Made by a program: the position numbers and the translations under genes. Below, in pieces: positions 24,052 through 37,185 of a stretch of 64,000 nucleotides of DNA (position 1 is its first letter; the number at the start of each line of letters is the position of its first letter). The stretch is from Rhizophagus clarus (Eukaryota; Glomeromycota; Glomeromycetes; Glomerales; Glomeraceae), in assembly GCA_015698045.1 (NCBI GenBank), contig BLAL01000083.1, positions 250,501-314,500 on the forward strand, given 5' to 3'. The notes below the pieces were generated by a model. The model searched no databases, was not told where the DNA came from, and saw nothing but the letters and a program-made list of their open reading frames with translations.

Positions 24052-24149
24052 TTAATATTCAATTGGCAATAAATTGTACTACCTGATTGATGCCAGATGA
24101 TGTCAAAAATTAGCACCAAATCAGGTTACCAATTGAAAGATCAATGATC

Positions 24150-24310
24150 ATCGATTAATGGTTGATTGATGGTCAAATTATGGTCAAATTATGGTCAAAT
24201 TATGGTCATGATCAAATTATGGTCGATTCATGGTTAAATTATGATCATGATCAAATTATGATCAAATTATGGTCAAATTATAGTCAATTGATGGTCAATT
24301 GATGGTTGAA
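24150..24310. repeat. short tandem repeat, TGGTCAAATTA
   Basis: About ten copies of TGGTCAAATTA / TGATCAAATTA in a row with GATCAT interruptions. No gene. The following 24,310-25,030 is AT-rich sequence with no feature I can support. Confidence 0.7.
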
Positions 24311-25034
24311 AGACCAATTTTTGTAGAATCATATAACGAATAATAAAATTTATTATAGCATATAATATTTAGAATTACAAATAAAATATATTTCTATTAA
24401 TAAGTATTTAAAATAAAAACATTCATTATAATAATATGTTAGTATATGATTGATAAAGTTAGTAATATTTAATAAATAAATAGTAAAGCGTAAATATAAA
24501 AAGTTAGTAATAATTATAATAAAATACACAAATACAAAAAGTTAGTATTATGAAGAGTTTGATAAAATTTATAATAAAAAAAAAGAAAAAAATACGTGAT
24601 GATATTAGTAAAATATAAAAAAAAGAATAACATTAGTAATATTACTAAAAAAAGGTAAAGTTAATATTATAAAATAAAATATAGTTAATAAACAAAAATA
24701 CAATAATTAATATACTTGTAAAATGTAATGAGAGTAAGAAGAAAACAAAAAAGAAAGAGTGTATATTTTTTGAAAAATATATAAACAGAGTCACGTTTAG
24801 TAATTTATATATATGTTAAGATCAGGTCATGTGCATAAGATCAGACCAAATTTTGATTGGTTAATAATAGATAAATTGAAAAACTACTATTATTAGTTGT
24901 AATTTTATAGTCATATATATAGTGATCTTTTAAATTTGTATTAAAATTTGCCTTGGACTTTTAGATACCTAATTTTTTTAATAATATATATTAATTTATT
25001 TAATATAAATTTAATAAAAAGTGTATTTTTTTTT

Positions 25035-27760
25035 TAAAATATTATGAAATCTAAAAAAATTTTCTATTAAAAATATCTTATACAAACTCTTAGAAAACCT
25101 CAAAAAAAAAATCTCTATTTCCTATATGAATCTTAGAAAATTCAAAAAAAAAATCATTTCCTACATAAATCTTAGGATATCTCAAAAAAAAAAATTTTCT
25201 ATCAAAAATATCCATATAAACCCTAAAAAATTTTACAAAAAAAAATCTCTACTAAAATATCCTATATGAACTCTTAGGAAATCTCTCTCAAAAAAATTTT
25301 CTATTAAAAAATCCCTCTTATCAGATATTCCATACGAATCCTTCTCATATGAACTCTTAGAAATTCTCAAAAAAATTTTCTATCAAAGAATTTCATGTAA
25401 ATCCTTTCCATATGAACCCTAAAAAATTTCACAAAAAAATTTTCTATCAGATATCCCATATGAACTCTTCCTATACAAACTCTTATAAAAAAATTTTCTA
25501 TCAAATAATCCCATACAAATCCTTTTCATATGAACTCTTAGAAAATAAAAAAAAAATTCCTATCAGATATTCCATACGAACCCTTCCTATATGAACTCTT
25601 AGAAATTCTCAAAAAATTTTCTATCAAATATCCCATACGAACTCTTCCTATATGAACTCTTATAAAATTTCTTAAAAAAAATTTTCTATCAAAGATATCC
25701 CATACAAACCCTTACCATATGACACTTGGAAAATCTTTATTAAAATATTCCATACAAACTTTTTCCACATGAACTCTAAGAAAATCTCTTAAAAAAAAAT
25801 TTTCTATCAAAGAATCTCATATGAACCCTTTTCATATGAACTCTTAGAAAATCTTTTTTTTCTATTAGATATCTCATACGAACTTTTTCCATATGAATTA
25901 AGAAAATCTTTTAAAAAAAAAATTTTCTATCAAAGAATCCCATACAAACCTTTCTATATGAACTCTTAGAAAATCTTTTAAGAAAAATTTTTCTATCAGA
26001 TAACCCATACGAACTCTTAAAAATAAAAAAAAAAATCAATTTATCAAAAATATCTTATACGAATCTTAGAAATCTCTTCCAAAAAATTTTCTATCAAAGA
26101 ATCCCATGCGAATCCTTTACATATAAATCCTAAAAAATTTCATAAAAAAATTTTCTATCAAATATCTCATATAAACTCCTATACAAACTCTTAGAAAATC
26201 TCTTAAAAAAAATTTTCTATCAAAGAATCCCATACAAACCTTTTCCATATGAACTTTTAGAAATCTCTTAAAAAAAAATTTTCTATTAAAGAATCTCATA
26301 CGAACGCTTCCTATTGGAAAATACGAACCTTTTCCATATAAACTTAGAAAATTTCAAAGAAAAAATTTTCTATCAGATACTCATATGAACTCTCAGAAAT
26401 TAAAAAAAAATCTATTTATCAAATATATCTTAAACGAATCTTAGAAAATCTCTCAAAAAAAAAATTTTCTATCAGATATCCCATAGACCCATATGAACCC
26501 TTCCCATATGAAATCTCTCAAAAAAATTTTTTATCAAAGATCTTATGCGAATTCTTTCCATACAAATCCTAAAAATTTCAAAAAAAAATTTTCTATCAGG
26601 TATCCCATACAAACTTTTCCCATATAAACTCTTAGAAAATCTCAAAAAAAAAATTTCTATCAGATATCCCATATGAATCTTTTCTATATGAACATTTGAA
26701 AAATCTTTATCAAATATCCCATACGAACTCTTCTTACACGAACTCTAAGAAAATCTCTTAAAAAAAATTTTGTATCAGTTATCCCATACGAACTTTCAAA
26801 TCTTTATTAAAATATCTCATACGAATCCTTTCTATATGATTCTTAGAAAATTTCTTAAAAAAAAATTTTTTATTAAAGATATTTTATACAAACGCTTCCC
26901 ATATGAACTTTTGAAAAATACAAACTCTTTTCATATAAACTTAGAAAATCCCAAAAAAAAATTTTCTATCAGATACCCATATGAACTCTTAGAAATCAAC
27001 AAAAAAAATCTATTTATTAAATATATCTTATACGAATCTTAGAAAATCTCTCAAAAAAAAAATTTCTTATCAGATATCTCATATATAGATGCTACCCAAA
27101 TTATTTTAAGTAAATCCCAAATTAATTTATATATTTTGACAGCCATAATTCCCAAATCCCAAATATACAAATTGCAAAATTTATATATGTAATTTGTAAA
27201 TTAATTTGGATTTGTACATTTGGGCTGTCATAATCCCAAATTATTTTGGATTTGGATGGTACTTATAATCCTATAGACTCATACGAACTTTTTCCATATG
27301 AATTCTTAGAAAATACGAACTCTTTCCATACAAACTCTTTCAAAAAAAATTTTCTATTAGATATTCCATACGAACTAAACTCAGAAAATCTCTTAAAAAA
27401 AAATTTTCTATCAGATATCCCATACGAACTCTTCCCATATAAACTCTTAAAAATAAAAAAAAATTAATTTATCAAAAATATCTTATACGAATCTTAAAAA
27501 ACCTCTCAAAAAAAAATTTCTTATCTAAATTCTTTTTATATGGACTCTTAGAAAATTTCGCAAAAAAATTTTCTATCAGATATCCCATACGAACTTTTTC
27601 CATATGAATTCTTAGAAAATAAAAAAAAAATTTTTATTAGATACCCTATACGAACTCTTAGAAATCTTAAAAGAAAAGAATCTCTATTTATCAATAATAT
27701 TCTATACAAATCTTAGGAAATCTATCAAAAAAAATTTTTTATCAGAGTTTAAAACGGTTT
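25035..27760. repeat. about 2.7-kb tandem array, about 70-bp units
   Basis: Dozens of units: AAAAAAATTTTCTATCA, (A)GATATCCCATACGAAC, (C)TTTTCCATATGAACTC, TTAGAAAATCTC. Units come in one-motif and two-motif forms, so the period varies from about 45 to 80. On the minus strand the units translate as a SYGISDRKFFERF-like peptide over short stretches, but stops are frequent and no long frame exists. I read it as a satellite with chance reading frames. A small foldback insertion interrupts it at 27,085-27,265. Confidence 0.8.
27085..27265. mobile_element. small foldback element in the array
   Basis: TACCCAAATTATTTT...AATCCCAAATTAATTT at the left and AATTTGTAAATTAATTTGG...CCCAAATTATTTTGGAT at the right can fold on each other around TTTGACAGCC/GGGCTGTCA. 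It is unlike the surrounding array. TATAGA occurs near both edges as a possible target duplication. Confidence 0.5.
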
Positions 27761-27799
27761 ATAAATAAAATGTTATTGTTGAAAAAATCTAAAAATCTG

Positions 27800-28040
27800 C
27801 TAATATATAATAAGCCAATTAGTAACCAATCAGTCATCAATCTGATATGTGATCTATTGATAACTAATAAATTCAACTGTACATCAATCAGTCATCAATC
27901 AGTCATATGACCAGTTGATAACTGATTTGGAATTTATACCTGATTGAATGACTGATTGAAAGAATCAGTTATCAATAGATACTAACCAATCAGTTATCAA
28001 TCAGTCACATAACTGATTGGTGACTAATTTGACTCCATTC
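27800..28040. repeat. degenerate inverted repeats, ATCAGTTATCAAT
   Basis: Many CAATCAGTTATCAATCAGTCA words occur in both orientations. A similar short patch lies at 22810-22860, in front of the TTAA element, so the two may be remnants of one larger element or of one family. Confidence 0.5.
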
Positions 28041-29290
28041 GATCTGTGTATATGAGCTAGAACTTTAATTAATTTAACAGAAAAGGATTTTTTTAAAAAG
28101 TAATAAAAAATAAAATTCCAAATATAATTTAACAAAAAAATTTTAAAAATTTTACAAGCAAAAAGTATTACAAATTTGAAATAAAAGAATTAAACTAAAA
28201 AATAATAAATTGACAATCTGTATATATTATAATAAAACTATTCTTAGAAATCACTAAAAAGACTAACAAAATAGCAAATGACTTAACTTAAAATGCTGAT
28301 AGTCAATTAAAAATGATAAAGTAAATTGCTTATAAAGAATATTGTATTTAATCTAAATAAGAAAAAATTTGGGTTAATCATAAAACTATCTACATAAAAC
28401 TCAAAACACTATAAAATAAAAGTTTTTGTTAAATTAATAATAATTCTTTAGAGATAATAAATCAATTAAATGATATAAAGTTCTAAAGTAAATACTAAAT
28501 AATCAATAATATACACATCCAATGAGATTACAATTTAAGTTAATATAATTTTTTGTTCATGATATATGATGTAAATAAAGGAGTTAATAAACAAAAAAAG
28601 GATTATCATAGAGTAAAATAATGATTGAAAAATTAATTAATGATTTAAGAATAAATAAATTATTAGGTAGATTAACTAATAAAAAGTGATATATATTATC
28701 TAAGTATTTTGTGTTTTGAATTGTATATTAATATCTGATATACATTATTTTACTTTAATAATATTTAATTTTAATATTCTTTTTAATTAATTTATCCTAT
28801 TAAATTTATTAAAATTGATTTATTTATTAAATTTTAATAAAAATTAAAATTTAATATAATAAAGTAAAAAAAAAAAAAAAATTTAAATAAATAATAATAT
28901 TTTAATAATATATACAGTAAAAATTTGACTATATATTTATTTTTTACATATATACTGATATAGTATATACTGATATTTGCTTATAATGATATTTTTTTTT
29001 TATTTTCTATTTCATAATTAATAAAAAAATTTTACTAATATAATTCTTTCACTCTTTTATAGTAATATATATGAAAATCTGATTTATATACCAATATTTT
29101 AAATTAGAATAAATGTATTTGTAACAACCTGTTACAAATATTATTTGTAATAACTTTAAAAAAAAATTATAAGAAAGTTATAATATATAAACTTTTAAAA
29201 AATATTATAATAAGTGTATTTTTGCCCTCTTGGCAAGTTTATTTAAAATAATAAAAATGATTTTGAATGTTATTTTTGATTTATTTAATA
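28041..29290. other. AT-rich spacer
   Basis: Over a kilobase of very AT-rich sequence. I see no open frame with biased composition, no tandem structure and no terminal repeats here. Confidence 0.5.
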
Positions 29291-29303
29291 AAAATAAACC
29301 TTT

Positions 29304-29437
29304 ACTTTGATGATTGCATTCTGCAGGTCAGGGTAGATATAGCTTCTGATAAATTGTTTATATAATATATGAACTAAATATCAATAAAAGCATATATAGA
29401 TCATTAAAAAAAAAAAAATAAAAATAAAAATAAAAAT
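29304..29437 (+). mobile_element. short retro-insertion with (AAAAT)n tail
   Basis: AAAATAAACCTTT at 29291-29303 recurs at 29438-29450. The insert of about 134 bp ends with poly-A then AAAAT repeats, and has AATAAAAGC about 30 bases before the tail. The 5' part (GCATTCTGCAGGTCAGGG) is not the SINE at 22267, so it is a different or truncated source. Confidence 0.6.
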
Positions 29438-29511
29438 AAAAATAAACCTTTTTTTATCAAATAAATGGCAAATAAATTTTTTTTTTAAGAATAATTTAAA
29501 GTAAAGTAATA

Positions 29512-30343
29512 CAGTCAACTTCCTTTATAGTCATCTCTGTTATAGTTATATTATCCTATATAGTCACTTTAGTTGAATGTCCCAAATTTTCATATATAAA
29601 AACTATCGTTTATAGTCACAAGCTACTTATAGCTACTATCACATCTTTTTTTAAAAATTTTATATATATGTGATTATAAAAAGATATTTATTAAAATATG
29701 ATCTAATAATCAGATTTCAATGATCTTTAGCTCATTAGGTTCATCTCATTAAAAGGAATCAGATGGTAGTAATTTTATAATGATTAGATCAATATTGACC
29801 GAGAAATTTGATTTTAAAGACCAAATCGGCATTTTATACATGTAAAATTCATGTAATATTAAATATTTTGACTGTATTTTAATTACTATGGATTCTAGTG
29901 ATCAGATTTTAATGATCTTAGGCTCATTAGACTCGTCTCACCAAGAGGAAGCCAATGGTAATAATTTTATAATGATTGGATTAATATTGACCGAGAAATT
30001 CGATTTTAAAGACCAGATCAGCATTTTTTATATATAAAATTCATGTAACATTAAATATTTTGACTGTATTTAATTATTACGGGTCCTAGTGATTGGATTT
30101 TAATGATCTTAAGCTCATTAGAATCGTCTTATCGAGAGGAATCTAATGGTTATAAATCTATAATAATTGGAATAAAATTGACAAAATTACTATGATATAA
30201 ATATTTAATCAATATTATTACAATTTATAATTTTAGCCAAAATTACTGATTTAATTATAAGATTTTATTACTTATAGTCACATCTCATCATAGTCACCAA
30301 ATATAGACTGTCCCAAATGTGTGACTATATAGAGAGTTGACTG
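29512..30343. mobile_element. pogo-like MITE (TA TSD)
   Basis: The left end CAGTCAACTTCCTTTATAGT and the right end, in reverse CAGTCAACTCTCTATATAGT, are flanked by TA on each side. CAGTCAA-type ends with TA duplication are typical of pogo/Fot1-like members of the Tc1/mariner group. The inside holds two full copies and one partial copy of a unit of about 185 bp (starting near 29698, 29885 and 30070) with ATTGACCGAGAAATTYGATT. No transposase is present. Confidence 0.8.
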
Positions 30344-32372
30344 TAATTCTAATTGAGCTGATAAAGGCGTCTGATATTATTTTAATCTTTAGATGTCAAA
30401 TTAACGAATTTGACATGACTACACTTCATAACTATAAGGTTTCTATCTTACTTAAATTCTTTTATATCCTTTTGTTATATAATTTGTGGCATTTTGAACA
30501 GGTCACAAAGTCATGGTATTATTCTTTTAGACTAAGAGCATTTCTTGCTAAATATAAAGAGCCAGAAAATTTTTCAAAATTAGAATCACTGATTTCTATC
30601 AATAATATCTTTATGAATTTGATTAGCACTTCTGTTACTGTTTCTGGAATATTAAATCTTTTGCGAAAGTTCACTATTTATAGCAAAATCCATAAAATTG
30701 TCTATATGTATTTGTATCTGGTCCAATTTGGTCTTAAACTGGCTCATAATCTGGTGGAGAATAATCCTTAAAAATTTCAGTATTCCTAGTATGTTCATTA
30801 TCATTATTATTATCGCTATTGTTTTCACTTGATTTTTCATCAGTAGTGAATAACTTATATGCAATTTCTTGTTTGATAATAATTGTTTATTGATTCGTAT
30901 GTCTTCGCGATCATTGCCAATGAAGTAAATTAGTTGGTAAATCATCTTCTGCTTCCTATATTTCTATTCGTTAGATTACAATTCAATCTAAAGATGTTAG
31001 CCGTAATTGATTAGATGATGCCGTAATATTACAACATATGGCATTACAGTTATGACACTTTTCATAATACTGTAATTAGGCTGTAATGCCATAATTGGGC
31101 TGTAATGTCGTAATTAGGCTGTAATGCTTTAATGCTGCCTAAAGTTGCCTACCAAAAGTCATTTAGCCCAATGCCAAAAGTTAAAACTCCCTACATAGTG
31201 CTGCAACATAATTTTGGTATATATAGTATTAGTGTAATAATATTTTTTAATTCGTATTAATAAAAAAAAATGTTAAAAATGTTTAATATTTTTTTAATTC
31301 GTATTAGAAATAATAAAATGGTTATTTAACATTTTTTTAAATACATATTAATAAAAAAAGCCGCGATTTTATTAATAAAAAAAACTGCGATTTTATTAAT
31401 AAAGAAAGTCGCAATTTTATAAATAAACAATTTTATTAATAAAAAAAACTGCGATTTATTAGATTTATTAATAAAAAAGCCACGATTTTGTTAATAAATG
31501 ATTTTATTAATAAAAATAAGCCACGATTTTATTAATAAAAAATAAGCCACAATTTTATTAATAAAAAATAAGCCACGATTTTATTAATAAAAAATAAGCC
31601 GCGACTTTATTAATAAAAAATAAGCCGTGACTTTATTAATGAAAAACAAGCCACGATTTTAAAACAAAGCCGCGATTTTTGTTAATAAAAAAAGCTGTAA
31701 TTTTATTAATAAAAAAAAACTGCTATTTTATTAATAAAAAAAGCTGCGATTTTATTAATAAAATAATTTGTTAATAAAAAAAGAGCCGCAATTTTGTTAA
31801 TAAAAAAAAATCTGTGATTTTATTAATAAAAAAAGCTGTGATTTTATTAATGATCTTATATAAAATAAGCCAATTATAATTACGGCATAATTACAACATT
31901 ACAACACAATTACAGCATTACAACTTTTGCACTCTAAAGAAACTAGGTTGCAACCTATTACTTACAACACTGTGTCTTATAATTACAGTTACGGGTAACA
32001 TCTTTAGTTCAATCATTATTTAAATCTTCTAATACAAAGTTATCCTCTAACGATGGTAATGAGTTATCTTTCAACGATAATAAAGATTGTTATATTCTCT
32101 AATAACTGTTAAATCTTGGTCATTATCTGAATCTTTTTCAGTTTTATGAATTATTTTGTACAAGCATCTACTAAATTTCTGTTATATTTAGGACAGTTAC
32201 AAGAAACCATTTTTCTGCTATATAGATGTATAATTGAAGTTAATTCTTCAGATTCTTCATCAAGTATACTAGAGATCGCTCAACTTTTACAAGAAGGATG
32301 AGTTGTAGTTGATTCTTCATCATTACTAAGTAAAGCAGAAGCTGATCTTTTTCTTTGTCTTATTTTATGATA
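30344..32372 (-). pseudogene. Plavaka-like transposase N-terminal relic, hAT-interrupted
   Basis: On the minus strand from about 32,370 the translation gives RQRKRSASALLSNDEESTTT, then VSCNCPKYNRNLVD (a CxC-type zinc finger). After the hAT insertion at 30989-32006 it continues with IFKDYSPPDYEP, FVTCSKCHKLYNK and a CLVMSNSLIXHLK-like block. A CxC N-terminus, the PPDYE stretch and CxxCHKLY are features I associate with Plavaka (CACTA-related) transposases of fungi. Many stops and frame changes are present and the catalytic domain is missing, because the pogo-like MITE borders it at 30343. Family assignment rests on short motifs only. Confidence 0.5.
30989..32006. mobile_element. non-autonomous hAT element (TSD RTTCAATC)
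   Basis: The ends are TAAAGATGTTAGCCGTAATTG and, in reverse, TAAAGATGTTACCCGTAACTG. ATTCAATC (30981-30988) and GTTCAATC (32007-32014) form an 8-bp duplication with one mismatch. Subterminal parts repeat GTAATGCCRTAATT words. The core, about 31,340-31,850, is a minisatellite of 25-30 bp with units such as GCCGCGATTTTATTAATAAA. It sits in the Plavaka-like relic. Confidence 0.85.
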
Positions 32373-32375
32373 TTG

Positions 32376-35300
32376 GGAAAATTATATCAGATCAGATCTG
32401 TAGTAATCTGCAATTTTAGCAGATTGCCACTTTTTTTATGCAATTTTGATAAGAATCTGTACAATATTGCAGAAATTTTTTTTTTTATTTTTTCAAAGAT
32501 TTTTATATAAAAATTTGTGATAATCTTCAAAATTGCAGATTTTTAAAATATTTCATACAAAAATCTTTAAAGATTTTCACAGTTTTCTTCTTTAATTTGA
32601 TAAACTTTACATAAACTGATTTTCTTTAATTTGATAAACTTACATAAACTTTCTTTTAATTTTGAACTTAACTTTATTTTAATACTTAAACTTTCTTAAA
32701 GAAATAGTTTTTTATACTTTAAAGAAATATATTTTTTACGACACTTTTCAAAGAAATAATTTTATAATATCTTTTACAGAAATAATTTAATATTTTTCGA
32801 AGCTTGTCAGACTTTAAGTGTTAAAAAATATTTTATTTAATGAACATTGATACTAATATTTGGCATTTCCTTAAATCCATAAAAATAATATCATCCATAT
32901 AAGTTATGATAGGAATTCAAACCAATTCTATAGACCATTCGTTCATTTTGTTAGAGTCTAAATTAACAGGCTAATTGAGCTTGAATTAAAGATTTCCAAG
33001 GTTTTTCTTTAAAAAAAAACTTTTTTTTTATTTTATTTAACGAACATTAACTAATGTTTGTTTATTTTTAAGTCCAAAATGAAGGTACAGTTTTGAATTA
33101 TTAAAAAAAATTTTTTTTTTAATTTAATGAACTCTAATAGCGTTCATTTTTATTTGATAACTAATACTAGAAAACACTAAAATTTAAAGGTAACATATTA
33201 TTTGACTAGTGTATATTCTTCAGAAAAAAAAAATTTCTTTTTTTTTAAGTGCAGAACAATGAAAATATACACCATTTCGAAAGTAACTTTAAAAAAATGT
33301 TTGACTTTATAAATTTTGTTTAACAAACATTGACTAAAGTTCATTTTTACCTTTCCAAGAAATTTGCAGTCACGTACTCCATTTGAAGGTATAAGTGTAT
33401 AACCTTTAAAAGTGATTTTTTTTATTATCTTGTTTAACAAACATTAACTAACATTTATTCTTATTTTTGTAGGTCCAAAACTCCAATTCAAAGTGGACTG
33501 GATATTTCAAAGGTTAAAAACTTCAAAATTATCTTTTTTTTTTATTATTTGTTATCTTGTTTAACAAACATTGACTAATGTTCATTCTTACTTTTGTAGG
33601 TCTGAAACTCCAATTCAAAGTAGACTGGATATTTCAAAGGTTAAAAACTTCAAAATTATCTTTTTTTTATTATTATTTTGTTTAACAAACATTGACTAAT
33701 GTTTGTTTTCATTTTTCTTAGACTCAGAACTCCATTTTAAGGTAAACCAGGGTATTTTGAAGGTAAAATAAAAACTTCAAAATAACTTTTTTTTTTATTT
33801 TTAGTTATTATTTTTATTTAATGAATGTTGCTAATATTTAAACATTTTTATTTTTTTTTTAGATCCAACAGACATTCAATTTTGAAGGCCAAACTTTATT
33901 CAAAAGTAAGCCTTCAATTTTTTTTTAATTTTGTTTTTATTGAGTGAACATTACTAATGTTCTTTTATTTTTTTCTTTTTTTTAGTTTAGGAAATCAGAG
34001 TTTTTGACTCCTGTTTTGAAGATAAACCTTCAAATTTTAATTTTTTTTTTGGTTTTTTATTTAATGAATATTTATTAATTTTTTTTATTTATCTTTTTTT
34101 TTATCTTTTTTTTTGTAGTCTGCAGATGGATTTCTAGAAGAAATATCGAAGATAGAATTTTGAAATTCAGTTTTAATTTTCCTTTTAACGAGATATTTGC
34201 TAACGTTTCATTTTTTTTATAGGCTTAAAATGTTACAAAACTTTAAAAGTATTCTTTAAAGTTTTTTTAAAATTTTATTTATTTTTTTTTCGTAATGAAA
34301 TGTTATTAATATTCTGCTTTCTTTTTGTAGTTTAGCGGTTTTCCAGATGCTTTCCAGGTGGAATATGGGATTTTGAAAGTATTTTATCTTCAAAAAAATT
34401 TGAAATTCAATTTTTTTTTTGAATGAAATATTAATATTAATGTTTTGATTTTATTGTTTTATAGACATTTAACTAACCTTTCATTTTTTATTTTGTAGAT
34501 TTGCGATTTCTGAATACTTTCTGAATGTAATAACGTGTAATTTTGAAGGTGTTTACCTTTGAAAAAATTAAATTTTAAATTTTTTTTTCTTTTTTTTGAA
34601 CAAAAGTTCACAGTTTTTTAGACGCATTATAGACGAAATTTTGATGGTAAACTTTAAAATTATTAATTTTTTTTAACAAAATGTTTACTAATATTTTCGT
34701 TTGATTTTTTAGATTTGCAGCTTCTGAATACCACTGGGCTGAATTTCGAAGATGAATAACCCTTGATTTTTTTGGATTTTAAACAAAATGTTAACTAACA
34801 GTAATGTTTTTTTTAATAGATTTAGCTTTCAAACGTAATTTCAAAGATAAATAATTTCCCTTCAAATTTTTTATTTTAATAATTTTTTTTAATGAAACAT
34901 TGATTAATATTTTGATTTTCTTTTATTTTTTAGGTCTAAAACTTTCTGAACGTCTAATGGATAGAATTTTAGAGGTAACCTTTGAAATTCTTTTATTTTT
35001 TATTCTATTTTTGTTTAAATAAGACGTCAATTAATGTTTTGTTTTATATCTTTTTGCATAGGTTTGTGGCTTTATAGTATCTCATAGACATAATTTCAAA
35101 GGTAAATAAAATAAATACCTTCAAAAAATTTATTTATTTTTTTTTTAAATGAAATGTTAACCAACGTTTCATTTTTTTATTTTATAGATTTATAGCTTTC
35201 TGGATACTTTCTAAAGGATTTCAAAGGTATTTAACTTTGAATAAAATTAAGATTTTAATTTTTTTTTAAACAAAATATTAACGAAACTTTGACTAATATG

Positions 35301-35692
35301 AATTTTTTTTTGTATTTTATTATTTGTTAGAATTGAACCAACTGGAATAATGTTCAAATCATTAATAACAATATAATTTGACAGTTTGTAAAGAAAAGAA
35401 AAGGAACTTTTAATTAGTGCATTTAGTTAGTAAAATAGAATAGTTTAGTATATGTACTTTTAAATTTGTAAATATCTTTAATTAATAAATTGATATTAGT
35501 TAATATTAAAGTTAAAACATGCTTAACTGTAAATTTGCATTAGTACTTTTGAAAAATTTCACAGGTTTTTTTGAGCTTGCAGATCTGTATAGAAATCCAT
35601 AAAATTTTTCAGTATTGCACAATAGTATGTCTTCAGATCTGCGCAGAAATATACTCTGCAAAATTGTGCAGATAAGTAGACCAAAATTTTTC
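32376..35692. mobile_element. putative TIR element carrying micro-exon array 4
   Basis: The left edge GGGAAAATTATATCAGATC and the right edge, in reverse GGAAAAATTTTGGTCTAC, share a GGRAAAATT-type start. Behind both lie inverted TCTGCAATTTTAGCAGA / CTCTGCAAAATTGTGCAGA words. No clean target duplication was found, so the limits are provisional. The interior is array 4 with a T-rich lead (32,500-33,000). No transposase is present. Confidence 0.45.
33190..35260 (+). repeat. micro-exon/intron-like tandem array (array 4)
   Basis: About fifteen units of 100-140 bp on the plus strand. Good examples are at 33,455-33,790. There TTTTTGTAG is followed by a block of about 40 nt (GTCTGAAACTCCAATTCAAA...), then (A)AAG|GTTAAAAAC or GAAG|GTAAAATA, then AACAAACATTGACTAATGTT (branch-like TGACTAAT), then the next T-tract and TAG. 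Later units (34,100-35,240) diverge but keep TTTTAG|ATTTGCAGCTTCTGAATAC-like exons and GTAAAT or GTATTT donors. Exon lengths of about 38-41 nt do not preserve frame. The small minus-strand frame at 33198-33440 is a shadow of the repeat. Confidence 0.65.
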
Positions 35693-36267
35693 CTGATGAA
35701 AGTGTTTCCAAAATTTTATGAAATGTTTCCAAAATCAATTTTAGATGTAATAATCATCTTAATATATTTTAAATTAAGGTTAATTTAATTATCCTCAATT
35801 CAGTAAGAAATCATTTACCATATAATCCTAAAATTAATTTGAACTTAATTCTGGCCAAAGTTGTTATAATTCTGGTTAAAATCGCCATAATGTGGATCAG
35901 GGTTGCTTATTTTTGTAGGGTTGTTTAATTTCAGAACTATACAGTAATTATTTAAATGATCAAATTAAATTTTTTTAAATCTTAAAAAAGCTTAATTTTG
36001 AATACAGAACTTTAAGCAAAATTAATATAATAAATTATTTGTTAAGAATTTATGATGAAAATCAATGTTAAATTATGAAAAAAATTAATGTTAAATTGTT
36101 ATTGATTATGATAAAGGATTTTAAGTAAAATTGATATCATTATAAATTATTCGTAAAAAAATCAATGTTAAATCAATGTTAAATTATGATTAAATCATAA
36201 TAAAATCAAAGGTTAAGTATTGTGATGAAGAGTGAAAGTGATATGATAAATTTATTCATTAAAAAAT
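35693..36267. other. AT-rich spacer
   Basis: No gene supported. AATCAATGTTAAATTATGA words repeat loosely between 36,050 and 36,200. Confidence 0.4.
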
Positions 36268-36271
36268 TTAA

Positions 36272-36901
36272 GGGTAGAGTGTATCTACGCCACAACATAT
36301 ATATGATTTTAGACTAAAAAATGTAGATCATCACGTGACCCAAAACGAGTAAAATTTATGATTTCTCGCAAACTACCATATGAATTTTGTTAAATACACA
36401 TTTAAAAAGAGTATAAACATGCGCTTCATTTATTTATTAAAGTGTTTAACCATTTGCTATTAGTCTTTTTAAATGTATTTAGACTTTTAAAATCAAATAT
36501 GACTAATAATAAAAAAATAAAATAGTATTAATAAAAAATTTTATTTGAATAAGTAAATGCACAATGATTTTTTAACATAAATATTCTTTTTTATTATACT
36601 ATTAACTTGTAAGGTTTCATAAGTTTAAAGTTAATTTGAAGATATGTTCTCTAGGTGATTCGCAACTTACCATAGGAGATTCGCAACTTAATGACGACTT
36701 CATAGTGTAATATTTCATTATAAGCCTTATTTGTATTATACTTTACTAAAGTTTATTTGAAAGACAGAAACTCTAGCTTTCTAAAGAATACTTTTAAACA
36801 GTTTTTCATAAAATATTGAGTGAATTTTCCTTGTAGCGAAGTAAAAAAAAAAATGATTTTTTTTTTTAGCCATATGATCAGCCATGTCGATCCCTCTACC
36901 C
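36272..36901. mobile_element. TTAA-flanked TIR element (copy 2)
   Basis: GGGTAGAG...CTCTACCC of 630 bp with TTAA at 36268-36271 and 36902-36905. It is highly similar to copy 1 at 22887-24051 over its full length and lacks the hAT insertion, so it shows the ancestral form. It is non-coding apart from a short shared minus-strand reading (FFTSLQGKFTQYFMKNCLK). Confidence 0.8.
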
Positions 36902-37185
36902 TTAAGAAAATTGGTATAATTAAATCATTCATGATAAATTTATTCGCTAAAAAATTTAAGAAAATTATTATGATCAAATTATTGGAGAATTAAATTAAAA
37001 AATTGAAGTATTGTGATAATATAAACTATCAAGCAAATTATTACGAATAAATAAACTTTTAAGTTTAAAAAAGCTTAAACACTATTCTTGAATTAAGCTA
37101 TAAAAGTCTGTTAAATTTGATTTCCTCTTCTCCTCTTTTTTTTAAACTTTCTCTCAAAGTCTTGATAAAAATTGACTTTCTAAAC

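Noticed and set aside
25035-27760. Regular repeats reminiscent of a CRISPR array
   Set aside because: Units are contiguous diverged copies without unique spacers, in a eukaryotic context with spliced genes.
22810-28040. One large element bounded by the GTCAAAT...ATCAGTTATCAAT patches
   Set aside because: The two patches are similar in words only. I found no aligned terminal repeat or target duplication.
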